In this document: positions 53,414 to 63,182 of the stretch, in pieces | Layout: each line of letters starts with the position of its first letter | Numbering within the stretch: position 1 is the first letter of the stretch | Assembly: GCA_902779575.1 (NCBI GenBank) | Contig: CACZBW010000006.1 | Location: 124,001 to 188,000 of the forward strand | DNA length: 64,000 bases | Source of the DNA: an uncultured Lachnospiraceae bacterium | GTDB lineage: Bacteria; Bacillota; Clostridia; Lachnospirales; Lachnospiraceae | Reading direction: 5' to 3' | Translations under genes and position numbers: made by a program | The notes under the pieces: generated by a model | Seen by the model: the letters and a program-made list of their open reading frames with translations, nothing else | Told to the model about the DNA's origin: nothing | The model's database searches: none

Positions 53414-53568
53414 AGACTACTCCTTCTTCCTGGTCTGCCAGGTCGCCGGCGCCGGCAGCAGTCTGCCGCGCTCTCATACCGTTTCACCTGCAATCCGCAG
53501 GTTCTCCTTTATTTACCTGCGGGTCCGCCGCTCAGCTGCGGATCCGCTTCTCTTTCCAGCCGCGTGTC

Positions 53569-54624
53569 TCATCCGCTGCTTTTATCGCCGGTCCTGCCGC
53601 CGCCCTGCCGCAGGTCCGGTCCGCTTCTTTCCGCCAGCACATTCAGGGCGTCCTGCTGCGGCCGCTCCAGATAACGGATCTCTTCCCCGTTCCGGATAAT
53701 CCTTGCCTTCCCGGCAGTAAGACTGCCGATCCGCTGAAAACCTGCCCGAAGCAGGAAATCTCTTTCTTCCGGAGAAGTCTCTCCGCCCTTTTCCGGCACT
53801 GCCGCAAGGATCGCTCCCTGCCCGTACAGCTGGTAGGGATTCAGGTCAAAATATTCACAGATCTCGATTGTCTCCTGACGGATCGAGATCTTTTTCAGGT
53901 CTGCCTCGAAACCGCACTGCAGTTTCGAAGAAAATTCCCAGAGTGCGGCAAAAACGCCTCCCCTGGAGACATCCTTCATGCAGACCGCGCCATTTTCAAG
54001 CGCCCGGGCCGCTTTCCCGAATAAAAGAAGTTCTTCCGGACTGATCCGGGCCGCATCAATCATGGAGAGCGGGAACCGCTCCCGCAGTCTGTCCCGGAAA
54101 TTTTCTGCAAGGACCGCGCTTCCGGCAGATCCTGCCCGGCCGGCCATATACAGCCCGGCGGAAGTTCCACAGTCTTTCCCGCCCGCAGGAGGCAGCGCCG
54201 GGACGGACGTTCTTAGCCGGGACGCAGAAGCACTCACCGTCAGCACCGGTCTCAAAACTGCGTCCGAGCACTCCGTATGTCCTCCGGCGAGGGTCAGTTC
54301 CCATACGGCACAGCATTTTCCGATCTCTGTCACAAGATCCAGAAGAGCTGACTCGGAAAAGCTGCCGCCCGACGGAACCGTAATCCCGGTCTGGATCCTG
54401 CAGCCCGCCGGATCCGCGCCGTCCACAGCCAGATTATTGACAGCCTCCGCGATCCGCATCTGTATGGACGGATCAAAAGGCCCGCAGACCGGTCCGCAGC
54501 TTACAGCGGCGCAGCCGGCGGAATCCGCCCCGTAAAACACCCCGCTGTCCAGGCTTCCGGACCGTTTCAGCGGTCTGAACACAGAACGGTCGTACACCGC
54601 CTGGCTGATCTTCCCTGATTTCAT
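53569..54624 (-). CDS. AIR-synthase-related protein (PurM/HypE superfamily)
   Basis: 351 residues. The PurM-like two-domain fold is suggested by MRIAEAVNNLAVDGADPAG with LAGGHTECSDAVLRPVLTVSAS (domain 1) and ALENGAVCMKDVSRGGVFAALWEF (domain 2). The superfamily binds ATP at the dimer interface. It lacks the full SelD, ThiL or PurM signatures and no hydrogenase genes are adjacent, so HypE is not supported. Start choice is uncertain: ATG 54624 has AGGGGAG close upstream; an ATG five codons earlier is possible. Confidence 0.7.
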   Translation of the reverse strand: MKSGKISQAVYDRSVFRPLKRSGSLDSGVFYGADSAGCAAVSCGPVCGPFDPSIQMRIAEAVNNLAVDGADPAGCRIQTGITVPSGGSFSESALLDLVTEIGKCCAVWELTLAGGHTECSDAVLRPVLTVSASASRLRTSVPALPPAGGKDCGTSAGLYMAGRAGSAGSAVLAENFRDRLRERFPLSMIDAARISPEELLLFGKAARALENGAVCMKDVSRGGVFAALWEFSSKLQCGFEADLKKISIRQETIEICEYFDLNPYQLYGQGAILAAVPEKGGETSPEERDFLLRAGFQRIGSLTAGKARIIRNGEEIRYLERPQQDALNVLAERSGPDLRQGGGRTGDKSSG

Positions 54625-54654
54625 GAACTCCCCTGCCATTCTCCGGTCCGGCGC

Positions 54655-56274
54655 TCAGTTTACGAACGCAATGTTATCGTCCATATCGCCGGAATCATCC
54701 ATCACCGCTGTCGCGGAATCAGAGGTTGTCACATTTATCGCTCCGGGGTCGCCCTCAGGCGTACCCGTTCCGGCATCTGTTCCCGTGCCGGTGTTCTGGT
54801 CCGTAGCGGCCGTATTCTGCGTCTGCGGCGGCGGGTTGCCGTTTCTCATAACATTCTGCACCGCCTCCAGGCTGTTCATGGAAATCGCCTGGTACATGGC
54901 CTGCGTAACGCCCGGATAATAGCTCTTGACGCCTACGCTGTAGATCGTGCCGACAGCCTGATAATAGCTGGAATTCACCTGGACCGAATCCTGCAGCACC
55001 CCGTCATAATAGATATTCTTCCACAGTTCCGCCGAATAGCCCGTATGGGGCGTATTCGTCTGGCTCAGATATCCGATATACTGCGTTGTATCAGGGTACA
55101 TCTGGATGCCTGAGGGTTCGATGGTCTGGAGAACCCTGCTCTCAAACTCGATCGACCGCGCAGGATCCCTCGTATCGTGACCGAAAATCGTGAAAGTGAT
55201 CGTCGCGCCCGTGGTATATCCTTCTATATAGATAGGGGCATCCGTATTGTTGACGAACGCCATGTCCATGCTGCCCTCGGCAATGGCCGCGTCCTTGCTG
55301 GGTTCCACATAGGTGACGATCATGGTATGATTCGACCTGGCCGTGATATCCATCTCAGACTTGAGCGCGGCATTATAAAGGGTCGTGGATACCTGGCAGA
55401 TTCCGCCGCCGTAGGAATCCACTACCCGGTTCTCCTCATAAGAAGGAGCGGGCTGATAGCCGTTTTCGGCACTGAACGGCGTAACCGCCGCCGTGACGGA
55501 AAACTCTTCCCCCGGCCAGACGACGGATCCGTTGATCAGAGAACAGCCATTCTGGACATTGACTGCCCTGGCCCAGCTGGAAGCTGAATAGTCCGTGGTT
55601 GCGCTTCCCATCACATCCTTCACTTTGGAAAGAAGCTCATAGGATGCTTTCGGACTCACACGTTCCACAACGAGATCGACACGGATGTCTCCCCCCTGCC
55701 AGTTCTCAATGGCATTGCGGACCTCCCTCGCGGACTTGTTCACTTTCAGAGTAAGTCCGTCCGTGCCTCCTTCAACCTCCGGGACACCGCTGTCTCCCAT
55801 ATAAAGCCTGCCTTCAACCGGATCCGAGTTGTAAATGCTGCAGGTACGGACATAATTGCGCACCCGTTCCTCGTTCACCGTGAAAACAAGGGGATAATTC
55901 TTTCTGCCGATCTCCAGATCCTTCAGGGCTTTATAACGGTCCACAATCGTCCCGCTGGTCCCGAAATCCTTTACTCCGTCCAGAACATCCGTATTCTTCC
56001 AGGTATATCCAAGCTCCGACAGAGTAGTCGTGATCGGCTGGTCCGCGAACATAAGCGTGACGGAAGTGGCTCCCATCTCGTCCACTTTCGCCTGGATCGC
56101 CTGCTTCGCCTCTTCCATGGTCATGCCGCCGACATTGACGCCTTCCACATAGATCCCCTTCGCGATCGTCGTCTCCTGCGCGGCGAAGACTCTGCTTCCC
56201 ACGCCCGGAAGCATACATCCCGCGGCCAGAAATGTGCTCAACACACATGCCGCCAGTAATCTGCTGCCTTTCAA
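54655..56274 (-). CDS. VanW-domain peptidoglycan-associated protein
   Basis: 539 residues. A signal peptide (AACVLSTFLAAGCMLPGVGSRVFAA) is followed by two peptidoglycan-binding-4 domains (about 40-145 and 150-235) and a VanW domain (about 240-410) with the hallmark YGGGICQVSTTLYNAAL. The C-terminal tail (about 480-539) is Thr/Gly/Asp-rich and unordered. Cysteine 15 could be a lipobox, but the spacing to the signal is poor. It is a wall-associated protein of unknown biochemical function. The gene follows the microprotein gene by 57 bp. Confidence 0.9.
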   Translation of the reverse strand: MKGSRLLAACVLSTFLAAGCMLPGVGSRVFAAQETTIAKGIYVEGVNVGGMTMEEAKQAIQAKVDEMGATSVTLMFADQPITTTLSELGYTWKNTDVLDGVKDFGTSGTIVDRYKALKDLEIGRKNYPLVFTVNEERVRNYVRTCSIYNSDPVEGRLYMGDSGVPEVEGGTDGLTLKVNKSAREVRNAIENWQGGDIRVDLVVERVSPKASYELLSKVKDVMGSATTDYSASSWARAVNVQNGCSLINGSVVWPGEEFSVTAAVTPFSAENGYQPAPSYEENRVVDSYGGGICQVSTTLYNAALKSEMDITARSNHTMIVTYVEPSKDAAIAEGSMDMAFVNNTDAPIYIEGYTTGATITFTIFGHDTRDPARSIEFESRVLQTIEPSGIQMYPDTTQYIGYLSQTNTPHTGYSAELWKNIYYDGVLQDSVQVNSSYYQAVGTIYSVGVKSYYPGVTQAMYQAISMNSLEAVQNVMRNGNPPPQTQNTAATDQNTGTGTDAGTGTPEGDPGAINVTTSDSATAVMDDSGDMDDNIAFVN

Positions 56275-56331
56275 ATGAAGCTCCTCCGCCTGATCTGCTG
56301 CTGAACTGAAAAAACTTCTTTTCTTCCGCCT

Positions 56332-56427
56332 TTATCTGAGGAAGCTCGGAATCGCCGTAAGCAGCATCGAGAGCACAAGAATACCTGCGATAACAGCTGC
56401 AACAATCTTCTGATTCTTCTTTTTCAT
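56332..56427 (-). CDS. 31-residue single-span membrane microprotein
   Basis: ATG at 56427 with AAGGAG 7 nt upstream. The product is MKKKNQKIVAAVIAGILVLSM followed by a short end: positively charged N-terminus, one hydrophobic helix of about 20 residues and a tiny outer tail (PSFLR). It lies 57 bp before the VanW gene, in the same direction. Similar tiny proteins occur near wall genes in Clostridia, to my knowledge without an assigned role. Confidence 0.7.
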   Translation of the reverse strand: MKKKNQKIVAAVIAGILVLSMLLTAIPSFLR

Positions 56428-56684
56428 AATCAATCTCCTTCTGCCCTGCCGGGCACACTGATCTGTCTGTTTCCCTGTCCGCCGCAGCCGCCGGTTCTTC
56501 CGCCCGGCACAGAGCTTTTGCGGCACTTTCTCTATCCTATCTCATTTCTTCAAAACGCTCAAGTGTGAATTTGATGAATAAGCTGACGATTCAGCGCCTG
56601 CCCTGTACGCTGTTCCGCTAAGACCGCAGAGCGGCCTGCCGGAATGAGTGAGACCTGCCGGGTGCGCAGGCTGTGAAAAGAAGC

Positions 56685-58802
56685 TCAGATCACTCTCATG
56701 CCGGCGTTCCCGGTCACAGGATCCCGCTGTGTATAATCGAAAACTGCACGCTTTCCAAGGTGCTCCAGAACCTCAAAATGCGTCAGGCCGGACAGCTGTT
56801 TGTGGTCATAGGCGGACAGGTGTGGAAAGAATCGCCGGTTTTTCTCCTCTTCCCGGTAGAAAGCCCTGCTCTCCTGCTTCCACAGATCATCCGGCGCCGC
56901 CCAGGCAGGCCGGACCTTTCCGTTTTCCCTGAGATACAGGTCGCAGGTCAGCTCGTCATCCATGCAGGCAAGCCAGCGTTCCCGCTCCGTTTCCCAGGAA
57001 GGAAAGGCCTGCGCTGTTCCGGCTTCCTTCAGCTTTTCTGTTAAACCGTCCGGAGCGGAAGTTCCAGCCTCCCCGCTGCCATTGCAGGATAGCCCGGTCT
57101 TCCCTCTGCCATTGCAGAATAGTCCAGCCTTCCCGTTTCCCGGAGGACCTGTCCGGATAAAATCTCTGAGAAACTGAGTGTTCTGCTGTCTGGAAAAGCT
57201 TCTCCCGTCCGGATTTGCCCCTGCAAAAGCATCTGCCAGATCTTCAAAAAGAGCCATCGCGGAGCTTCTGCTCTCGTACAGATTCAGAAGATGCCCTACT
57301 GTCCGGCCATACTGCCCGCTGTTATAGAAGGTCTCCAGCATATTCTCCACTTCCTTCAGGCGGAACATCTCACCGGCGCTGAGCCAGGGCGTTTCCAGCA
57401 CCTCATAGGGCGCCCGCTCCCGCCAGCGGATTCCCAGAGCGGCTGCTTCCTCCTGCATGGCGCTGCCTTTCAGGATCTTGAGAAATCCGAGCTGGAGTTC
57501 ATGTGGCCGCAGGGCAATGACCTCGCCGAACGACCTGCGGAAACTCTCATAATCCTCGAAAGGCAGTCCTGCGATCAGATCCAGATGCAGACTTATATTT
57601 CCGGCCTTCCGAAGCTGCGCTGCCGCGTCCCGGATCTTCGCCCAGCGCGCATAGCGCTTTACTGACCTGAGCGTGAGCGGATTGGTCGACTGAACGCCGA
57701 TCTCAAAGCGGGCAAGCCCCGGCCGGAAGGAAGACACCAGGTCGATCTCCTCCCAGGAAAGGATGTCCGCCTCGATCTCAAAGTGAAAATTCGTCACCCC
57801 GTTGTCGTGGTCACGCAGATAAGTCCAGACAGCCATCGCATGTTCTTTCGAGCAGTTAAAGGTACGGTCCACCAGCTTCACCTGACGCACGCCCGCGTCC
57901 AGAAAAAGCTGCAGTTCCTTCCGGACCAGGTTCATGCTGCGCATCCGGACCGCCCGGTCGACTGATGAGAGGCAGTAGCTGCAGCGGTAGGGACAGCCCC
58001 TGCTCGTCTCATAATAGAGGATCCTGCTGCGGAACTTCTCAGGTTCTTCATAGACAAAAGGAAGCTCGTCCATGTCGATGTAAGGGGCTGCCCCTGTAAA
58101 TACAGCTTCTTCGTCTGCCGCCTGCTCTTTTCCCGTAGCAGCGTTCTCCGCCTTTTCCGCAGTCTGATACTCTGCTTTTCCTGCGGCTGCTTTCTCTGCC
58201 TCTTCTGCTGGCAGATTCTCCGCCTGTCCTGTGGCTGCTTTCTCTGCCTCTTCTGCTGCCGGATTCTCCGCCTGTCCTGCGGCTGCTTTCTCTGCCTCTT
58301 CTGCTGCCGGATTCTCTTCCTTCCGCGTATCTGAAAGCTTCAGCCTTCCGGGCACAAAACAGATTCCCTTCAGCTGAAAAAACGCTGCTTCTCCCTTTTC
58401 CGGCTTCTGATAATTCCGGCACAGATTCAGAAAAATCTCCTCCCCCTCGCCTGTCATGATCCCGCTGACGTCTCCGCAGCGGCGCAGAAAATCCGGCGCA
58501 TCGCCGGAAACCTCCGGTCCTCCCAGCCAGATGGGGACATCCGGAAGAATCTTCCCAAGGTCCCGTACTATATCGGTAATAATCGATATGTTCCAGATAT
58601 AAACGGAAAAAGCCAGCAGGTCCGGCGCATAGTGATAAATCTCTTTCTCAATCTCTTCCCTGGTCTGGTTGATGGTAAACTCCTTTATCCCGATCTGACC
58701 CTTCAGGGAACCGTCATGTTCCTCCGCATACTGCTTCAGACTGTGGACGGCAAGATTTATGTGAATATATTTCGCGTTAACCGCAGCCAAAAGAATTCTC
58801 AT
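56685..58802 (-). CDS. B12-binding-domain radical SAM protein (DUF4080-like)
   Basis: 705 residues. A cobalamin-binding-like N-terminal domain (about 1-145; LLAAVNAKYIHINLAVHSL, PIWLGGPEVSGDAPDFL) precedes a radical SAM core with the CxxxCxxC cluster motif in RGCPYRCSYC (near 272) and a C-terminal DUF4080-like part. Residues about 165-225 are a repetitive Ala/Glu insert (NPAAEEAEKAAAGQAE units), not seen in typical family members. The SAM enzyme substrate is unknown. It lies downstream of hprK behind a terminator. Confidence 0.88.
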   Translation of the reverse strand: MRILLAAVNAKYIHINLAVHSLKQYAEEHDGSLKGQIGIKEFTINQTREEIEKEIYHYAPDLLAFSVYIWNISIITDIVRDLGKILPDVPIWLGGPEVSGDAPDFLRRCGDVSGIMTGEGEEIFLNLCRNYQKPEKGEAAFFQLKGICFVPGRLKLSDTRKEENPAAEEAEKAAAGQAENPAAEEAEKAATGQAENLPAEEAEKAAAGKAEYQTAEKAENAATGKEQAADEEAVFTGAAPYIDMDELPFVYEEPEKFRSRILYYETSRGCPYRCSYCLSSVDRAVRMRSMNLVRKELQLFLDAGVRQVKLVDRTFNCSKEHAMAVWTYLRDHDNGVTNFHFEIEADILSWEEIDLVSSFRPGLARFEIGVQSTNPLTLRSVKRYARWAKIRDAAAQLRKAGNISLHLDLIAGLPFEDYESFRRSFGEVIALRPHELQLGFLKILKGSAMQEEAAALGIRWRERAPYEVLETPWLSAGEMFRLKEVENMLETFYNSGQYGRTVGHLLNLYESRSSAMALFEDLADAFAGANPDGRSFSRQQNTQFLRDFIRTGPPGNGKAGLFCNGRGKTGLSCNGSGEAGTSAPDGLTEKLKEAGTAQAFPSWETERERWLACMDDELTCDLYLRENGKVRPAWAAPDDLWKQESRAFYREEEKNRRFFPHLSAYDHKQLSGLTHFEVLEHLGKRAVFDYTQRDPVTGNAGMRVI
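58140..58322. repeat. In-frame 48-bp-type tandem repeats in the B12 radical SAM gene
   Basis: Three nearly identical GCGGCAGA...GGAAAA-type units and one or two diverged ones encode the Ala/Glu insert. The number of units is likely to vary between strains. Confidence 0.75.
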
Positions 58803-58848
58803 AGCAGCTCTCGCCTCTTCTCCTCCGGCTTTTAATGTCCGGAAAAGG

Positions 58849-58883
58849 AAAAAGCAGGAACCCGCCTCCCGGTCCGGTCCTGC
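58849..58883 (-). terminator. Terminator after hprK
   Basis: Stem GCAGGA/TCCTGC (58854-58859 and 58878-58883) with an 18-nt, partly paired loop; five T residues follow in the minus direction. Confidence 0.5.
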
Positions 58884-58930
58884 CTCCCATTCTATTCTGT
58901 TTTCTTCCGATGCGGAGAACCGGCTTTCGC

Positions 58931-59899
58931 TCAGTCCTCGTCCATCTCCTCGAGCTGGCGTTTTTTCATACTTTCCATCAGACTTTGCTGCACACGGTTG
59001 TAAAGTTCCTTCGCCGCATTATAGCCCATCTTCTTCTGCCGGTGATTGACAGCGGCAGCTTCCACTATAACCGCGAGGTTCCTGCCGGGCCGGATCGGAA
59101 GCGAGTGACAGGTCACCCTGTTGCCGAGAAACTCCGTATATTCCTCCTCGAGTCCCATGCGGTCGTATTCCTTATCCTTATCCCATTCCTCAAGCTTGAT
59201 GACCAGATCAATGTTGGCCGTATCCTTGACCGATTCCACGCCGAACAGGGTCTTGACGTTGATAATACCGATTCCCCGAAGCTCGATAAAATGTCGTGTA
59301 ATATCCGGTGCCGTTCCGACAAGCGTCGTATCCGACACCCTGCGGATCTCCACGACGTCATCCGTGATCAGCCGGTGCCCCCTCTTGATCAGTTCCAGGG
59401 CAGCCTCGCTCTTTCCGATTCCGCTTTCACCCGTAATCAGAATACCTTCTCCGTATACATCCACCAGCACGCCGTGAATGGTGATGCAGGGCGCCAGTTC
59501 CACATTCAGCCAGCGCATGACCTCAGCCATAAACGGACTGGTTGCCCGGTCTGTGGTAAAAACGGGCGTCCCGCTCTTTCTGGCGAAGTCCAGAAGATCC
59601 TCGCCCGGAATCGTGCGGCTTGTGTACACCAGGCAGGGAATCTTGTAGGAGAGGAGTTTTTCATAGATCTGCCGCCGCTCCTCCCGGGTCTTTGTCTCCA
59701 GATAGGTATATTCCACATAGCCGATAATCTGAAGACGGTCCGCGTCGAAATAATCAAAGTAACCCGTCAGCTGCAGAGCAGGACGGTTGATCTCTGTCGT
59801 GACAATCTTTTTCTTCGAAATGTCTATCTCCGGAGTCCTGTTCACAAGATTCATCTGCTGAACAAGTTTCTCAAGAGGCACACTTGACTGTGTGTTCAT
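58931..59899 (-). CDS. hprK: HPr kinase/phosphorylase
   Basis: 322 residues, close to the usual length. It phosphorylates and dephosphorylates Ser46 of HPr and so controls carbon catabolite repression in Firmicutes. Walker A is GESGIGKSEAALEL (near 152); HRLITDDVV holds the catalytic His and Asp pair and IRGIG-like RGIGIINVKTLFG follows. The N-terminal domain (about 1-130) has SRTIPGEDLLDFA. The start at 59899 has GAAGGAG 9 nt upstream; an 18-codon longer frame begins in spacer. Confidence 0.96.
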   Translation of the reverse strand: MNTQSSVPLEKLVQQMNLVNRTPEIDISKKKIVTTEINRPALQLTGYFDYFDADRLQIIGYVEYTYLETKTREERRQIYEKLLSYKIPCLVYTSRTIPGEDLLDFARKSGTPVFTTDRATSPFMAEVMRWLNVELAPCITIHGVLVDVYGEGILITGESGIGKSEAALELIKRGHRLITDDVVEIRRVSDTTLVGTAPDITRHFIELRGIGIINVKTLFGVESVKDTANIDLVIKLEEWDKDKEYDRMGLEEEYTEFLGNRVTCHSLPIRPGRNLAVIVEAAAVNHRQKKMGYNAAKELYNRVQQSLMESMKKRQLEEMDED

Positions 59900-60041
59900 C
59901 TGCTCGGTCTCCTTCTCCCGTCCTTCTAAAGGTCCGGTCTGCAATGTCTGCATGCGCCGCAGCTCCCTGCTCTCACGAGAGAAATGCTGCCGTCTGTCAC
60001 TGTCTGCTGTCTCCCGGCCGGGATCTCACAGTCTCCGGTCT

Positions 60042-60956
60042 TCATGGTGTATAAGTCACCGTCTCCCTGATCTCATCCTGCGAATAATCGTCGGAGTTCA
60101 TTATGATAAAGGGAAGCTCCGCGCTTTCCACCTTATCAATTCCGGCGGCTTCCAGAAAAGTAGTGCCCCAGGTAACTGCGTCGAAAGCGGCTCTGTCCTG
60201 ATAAATCATGGTGGCCCAGTAAGGGTCGCAGGGTACTCCGTTAATGGCAGCCTCATCAATGCCTACTGTCAACCCATGATCACTCTTGTTGATAATGTAC
60301 AGATGGATCTGATACCCCCAGAGTTCGTCCATCTCACTTTTAACCGCGATGATGGTACAGACATCATTATCCACAAGAACCTGATCCGTATCCTTTGCTT
60401 CCCTGACAAAAGGCTGAACCGCATCCTCCCCAAGCGGATAATAGTGGAACTTTTCTTCCAGCAGAAAATCAGCTGACCAGTCCTGGCTGTCATAAACAAC
60501 CCATTCCAACTCAATATCCGTCACATCCGTTATGCCGGCTTCATCCAGAGAACTCTGAAACCACTCCACTTCCTCATCAGATGACTGCCCCGGTGCAAGA
60601 ATTGTCTGGTATAAAGGATCCATCATCAGGCCGTTGATACAGGCATCATTGATCATAAAGCAAAGTTCGCGGTCTGTCTTATTCTCCAGAAACACATCCA
60701 GCTTATAGCCCCACATGCCTTCCGGATCACTGCCCGTGACCGCTATCAGCAGATTCTCATCCTCCTTCAGAATCTGCGCGTCATCCGGAAGTTCAGGGGT
60801 TCCCGCCGCGTCCCCGTCTCCGGAAAAATACTCTGTCCCGGAATAAGGGGCCGGGTCCGCTTCCGGATATGCTTCATCCAATGCGGCAGCATTCAGAGCG
60901 AACGTGATGGATGTGATAAACATAACTGCAGCTATACCAGCCGTCACTGGGTTCAT
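60042..60956 (-). CDS. Secreted protein with a duplicated domain
   Basis: 304 residues with an N-terminal signal or anchor (VTAGIAAVMFITSITFALNAAA). The mature part holds two homologous domains (about 75-190 and 205-300). Both contain WGY(K/Q), a long strand, a conserved IND/IDEA-INGxxxDP stretch, and an EAGI-x-V motif. I do not recognise the family. AAAGGAGA stands 9 nt before the ATG at 60956; the in-frame extension above it is not credible. It is monocistronic. Confidence 0.75.
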   Translation of the reverse strand: MNPVTAGIAAVMFITSITFALNAAALDEAYPEADPAPYSGTEYFSGDGDAAGTPELPDDAQILKEDENLLIAVTGSDPEGMWGYKLDVFLENKTDRELCFMINDACINGLMMDPLYQTILAPGQSSDEEVEWFQSSLDEAGITDVTDIELEWVVYDSQDWSADFLLEEKFHYYPLGEDAVQPFVREAKDTDQVLVDNDVCTIIAVKSEMDELWGYQIHLYIINKSDHGLTVGIDEAAINGVPCDPYWATMIYQDRAAFDAVTWGTTFLEAAGIDKVESAELPFIIMNSDDYSQDEIRETVTYTP

Positions 60957-61097
60957 AGCTATCTTTCTCCTTTCCGAAATGGGAATGCTCGGCCTGCTCC
61001 GGCTGCCGCATATCTGAACAAGAGGATCGTCTCCGCTACAGTATAACATAAATTAACTTCTGTTTCGGAAAAAAACGCAAATTTCCCGACCGGCCTG

Positions 61098-63071
61098 TCA
61101 GTCCTTCCGGACAGCTTCATCCGCCTGCCTTTTTTCCTCCGGATGAAAGAAAGCGTACACTTTCCCGGCACTGCCGCGGTTCATGGAAGGCGCGCGGCTG
61201 AGAGATTCAAGGTCCGCGTCCCGGATCCCCTCCAGGGAACCGAAAGCGCGCAGAAGCGCTTTTCTCCTGGCCGGACCGATCCCTTCGATCTCCTCCAGCA
61301 TGGAGTGTGTCTGCGCCCTGGACCGCAGGGATCTGTGGTATTCGATCGCGAAGCGGTGTGCCTCATCCTGTACGCGGGTAATCAGTTTGAACCCCTCCGA
61401 ATGCGTATCAATCGGCAGTTCCACATTTCGGAAATAAAGGCCTCTCGTTCTGTGATAATCGTCTTTGACCATGCCGCAGACGGGAATCTCCAGCTGCAGC
61501 TCCTCCATCACTTCCTCTGCGACGCTGACCTGTCCTCTGCCGCCGTCCATCATGATCAGATCCGGAAAATTTGTAAAAGAGCCCAGCCTGCTGTCCGCGT
61601 GCTTTCTCTCAAGCTCTTCCTTCTCCCTCAGGCCGTGCTCGAAGCGCCTAGTCAGCACCTCCTTCAGCGATGCATAGTCATTTGGCCCCTGAACTGTACG
61701 GATTTTAAATTTTCTGTAATCGCTCTTTCTGGGTTTTCCATGCTCAAAAACAACCATGGAACCTACCGATTCCACGCCGCTTGTATTTGAGATATCATAG
61801 GCCTCCAGGCGGCTGACATATCCGATCCCCAGGAGGGAAGCAAGCTCCTGCATGGCTCCGATGGTCCTCCCCTCCTCCAGGCGGATCCGCTCGCGGTCCT
61901 GCCTGAGTACGATCTCGGCATTTTCCCGCGCCATATTCACGAGCTTTTCCTTCGTTCCCCTCTGCGGTACACGGATATAGACCCGGCTGCCTCTCCGGCT
62001 GCTCAGCCAGTCCTCAAGCAGCGCCTGGTCATTGATCCCGCACTCCAGCATCAGCTCTCTGGGCAGAAAGGGGGTTCCGGCATAGAACTGCTTCACAAAA
62101 TTGGACAGGATCTCCTGCGGCTCCTCGTCCATCCCGATCCGGATGAAATAGTGATCCCGCCCGATCAGCCGTCCGCCGCGGACAAAGAAGACCTGGACGA
62201 CCGCATCCTGTCCGTCCTGGGCCATGGCCAGGATATCTTTATCCTCCCCGTCCGACTGGTCGATCTTCTGCTTCTGGGAAACCTGCAGCACGCTCTCCCG
62301 CAGATCCCGGTAAGACGCCGCGTCTTCAAAGTTCAGTTCCTCCGACGCTTTCTGCATCTTTTCCTCCAGCATCTTCAGAACAGGGGTATAATTGCCATTC
62401 AGGAAATCAAGGGCCCGGTCCACATTTTCCCGGTAGGCCTCCTTCCCGATCTGCCCCTGGCACGGCGCATCGCACTGCCCGATCTGGTAATTCAGGCAGG
62501 GCCGTTCCTGTCCGATATCCCGCGGGAGAACTCTGCTGCAGTCCCGGATCTTATAAAGCTTCCGCAGAAGATCAATGGTATCGCGGACTGCCCAGGCGCT
62601 CTTGAAAGGTCCGAAATATCTGGATTTGTCTTTTTTCATCTTCCGCGTGAACTGAACCCGGGGATATTCCTCCTCCACGGTGACACGGATATAGGGATAA
62701 GTCTTGTCATCTTTCAGAAGGGTATTGTACTTGGGCCGGTGCTCCTTGATCAGGTTGTTCTCCAGGACCAGGGCTTCCAGCTCGGAATCCGTTACGATGT
62801 ATTCAAAGCGGGCAATCTGCTCCACCATGCGCTCGATCTTCGGACCCCGCCCGATCTTTCTGACAAAATACTGATGCACTCTGCGTTTGAGATTGATCGC
62901 CTTCCCCACATAGATGATCGCGTCCTTTGCGTCATGCATGATGTATACGCCGGGGCGGTCGGGAAGCTTCTTCAGTTCCTCCTGTATGTCAAATACGGGA
63001 ATGACCTGCGCATCCCCCTCATGAGTGGAATCATGAGAACCCTGTGTGGAAGAAACCAGTTTTTCCGACAT
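61098..63071 (-). CDS. uvrC: UvrABC excinuclease subunit C
   Basis: 657 residues. The GIY-YIG nuclease domain (about 35-115; [30 protein letters not shown]) makes the 3' cut. UVR domain near 220-255 contacts UvrB. An RNase H-like domain carries the 5' cut ([39 protein letters not shown]) and tandem helix-hairpin-helix motifs follow ([22 protein letters not shown]). The ATG at 63071 has GCGGAGG 9 nt upstream; the longer frame above it is not supported. Confidence 0.97.
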   Translation of the reverse strand: MSEKLVSSTQGSHDSTHEGDAQVIPVFDIQEELKKLPDRPGVYIMHDAKDAIIYVGKAINLKRRVHQYFVRKIGRGPKIERMVEQIARFEYIVTDSELEALVLENNLIKEHRPKYNTLLKDDKTYPYIRVTVEEEYPRVQFTRKMKKDKSRYFGPFKSAWAVRDTIDLLRKLYKIRDCSRVLPRDIGQERPCLNYQIGQCDAPCQGQIGKEAYRENVDRALDFLNGNYTPVLKMLEEKMQKASEELNFEDAASYRDLRESVLQVSQKQKIDQSDGEDKDILAMAQDGQDAVVQVFFVRGGRLIGRDHYFIRIGMDEEPQEILSNFVKQFYAGTPFLPRELMLECGINDQALLEDWLSSRRGSRVYIRVPQRGTKEKLVNMARENAEIVLRQDRERIRLEEGRTIGAMQELASLLGIGYVSRLEAYDISNTSGVESVGSMVVFEHGKPRKSDYRKFKIRTVQGPNDYASLKEVLTRRFEHGLREKEELERKHADSRLGSFTNFPDLIMMDGGRGQVSVAEEVMEELQLEIPVCGMVKDDYHRTRGLYFRNVELPIDTHSEGFKLITRVQDEAHRFAIEYHRSLRSRAQTHSMLEEIEGIGPARRKALLRAFGSLEGIRDADLESLSRAPSMNRGSAGKVYAFFHPEEKRQADEAVRKD

Positions 63072-63114
63072 TTCTGCAGCCCTCCGCTTCTGTCCCGTCC
63101 CTCCGGCGGAATCT

Positions 63115-63141
63115 AAAAAGGGGGCAGGCCAAAGCCTGCCC
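63115..63141 (-). terminator. Strong terminator between the PAP2 gene and uvrC
   Basis: Perfect 8-bp stem GGGCAGGC/GCCTGCCC (63122-63129 and 63134-63141), 4-nt loop, then CCTTTTT in the minus direction. uvrC therefore needs its own promoter. Confidence 0.93.
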
Positions 63142-63182
63142 TCTGTTCTCAATGAAAATACAATCCTGCGGATCTGTCATCC

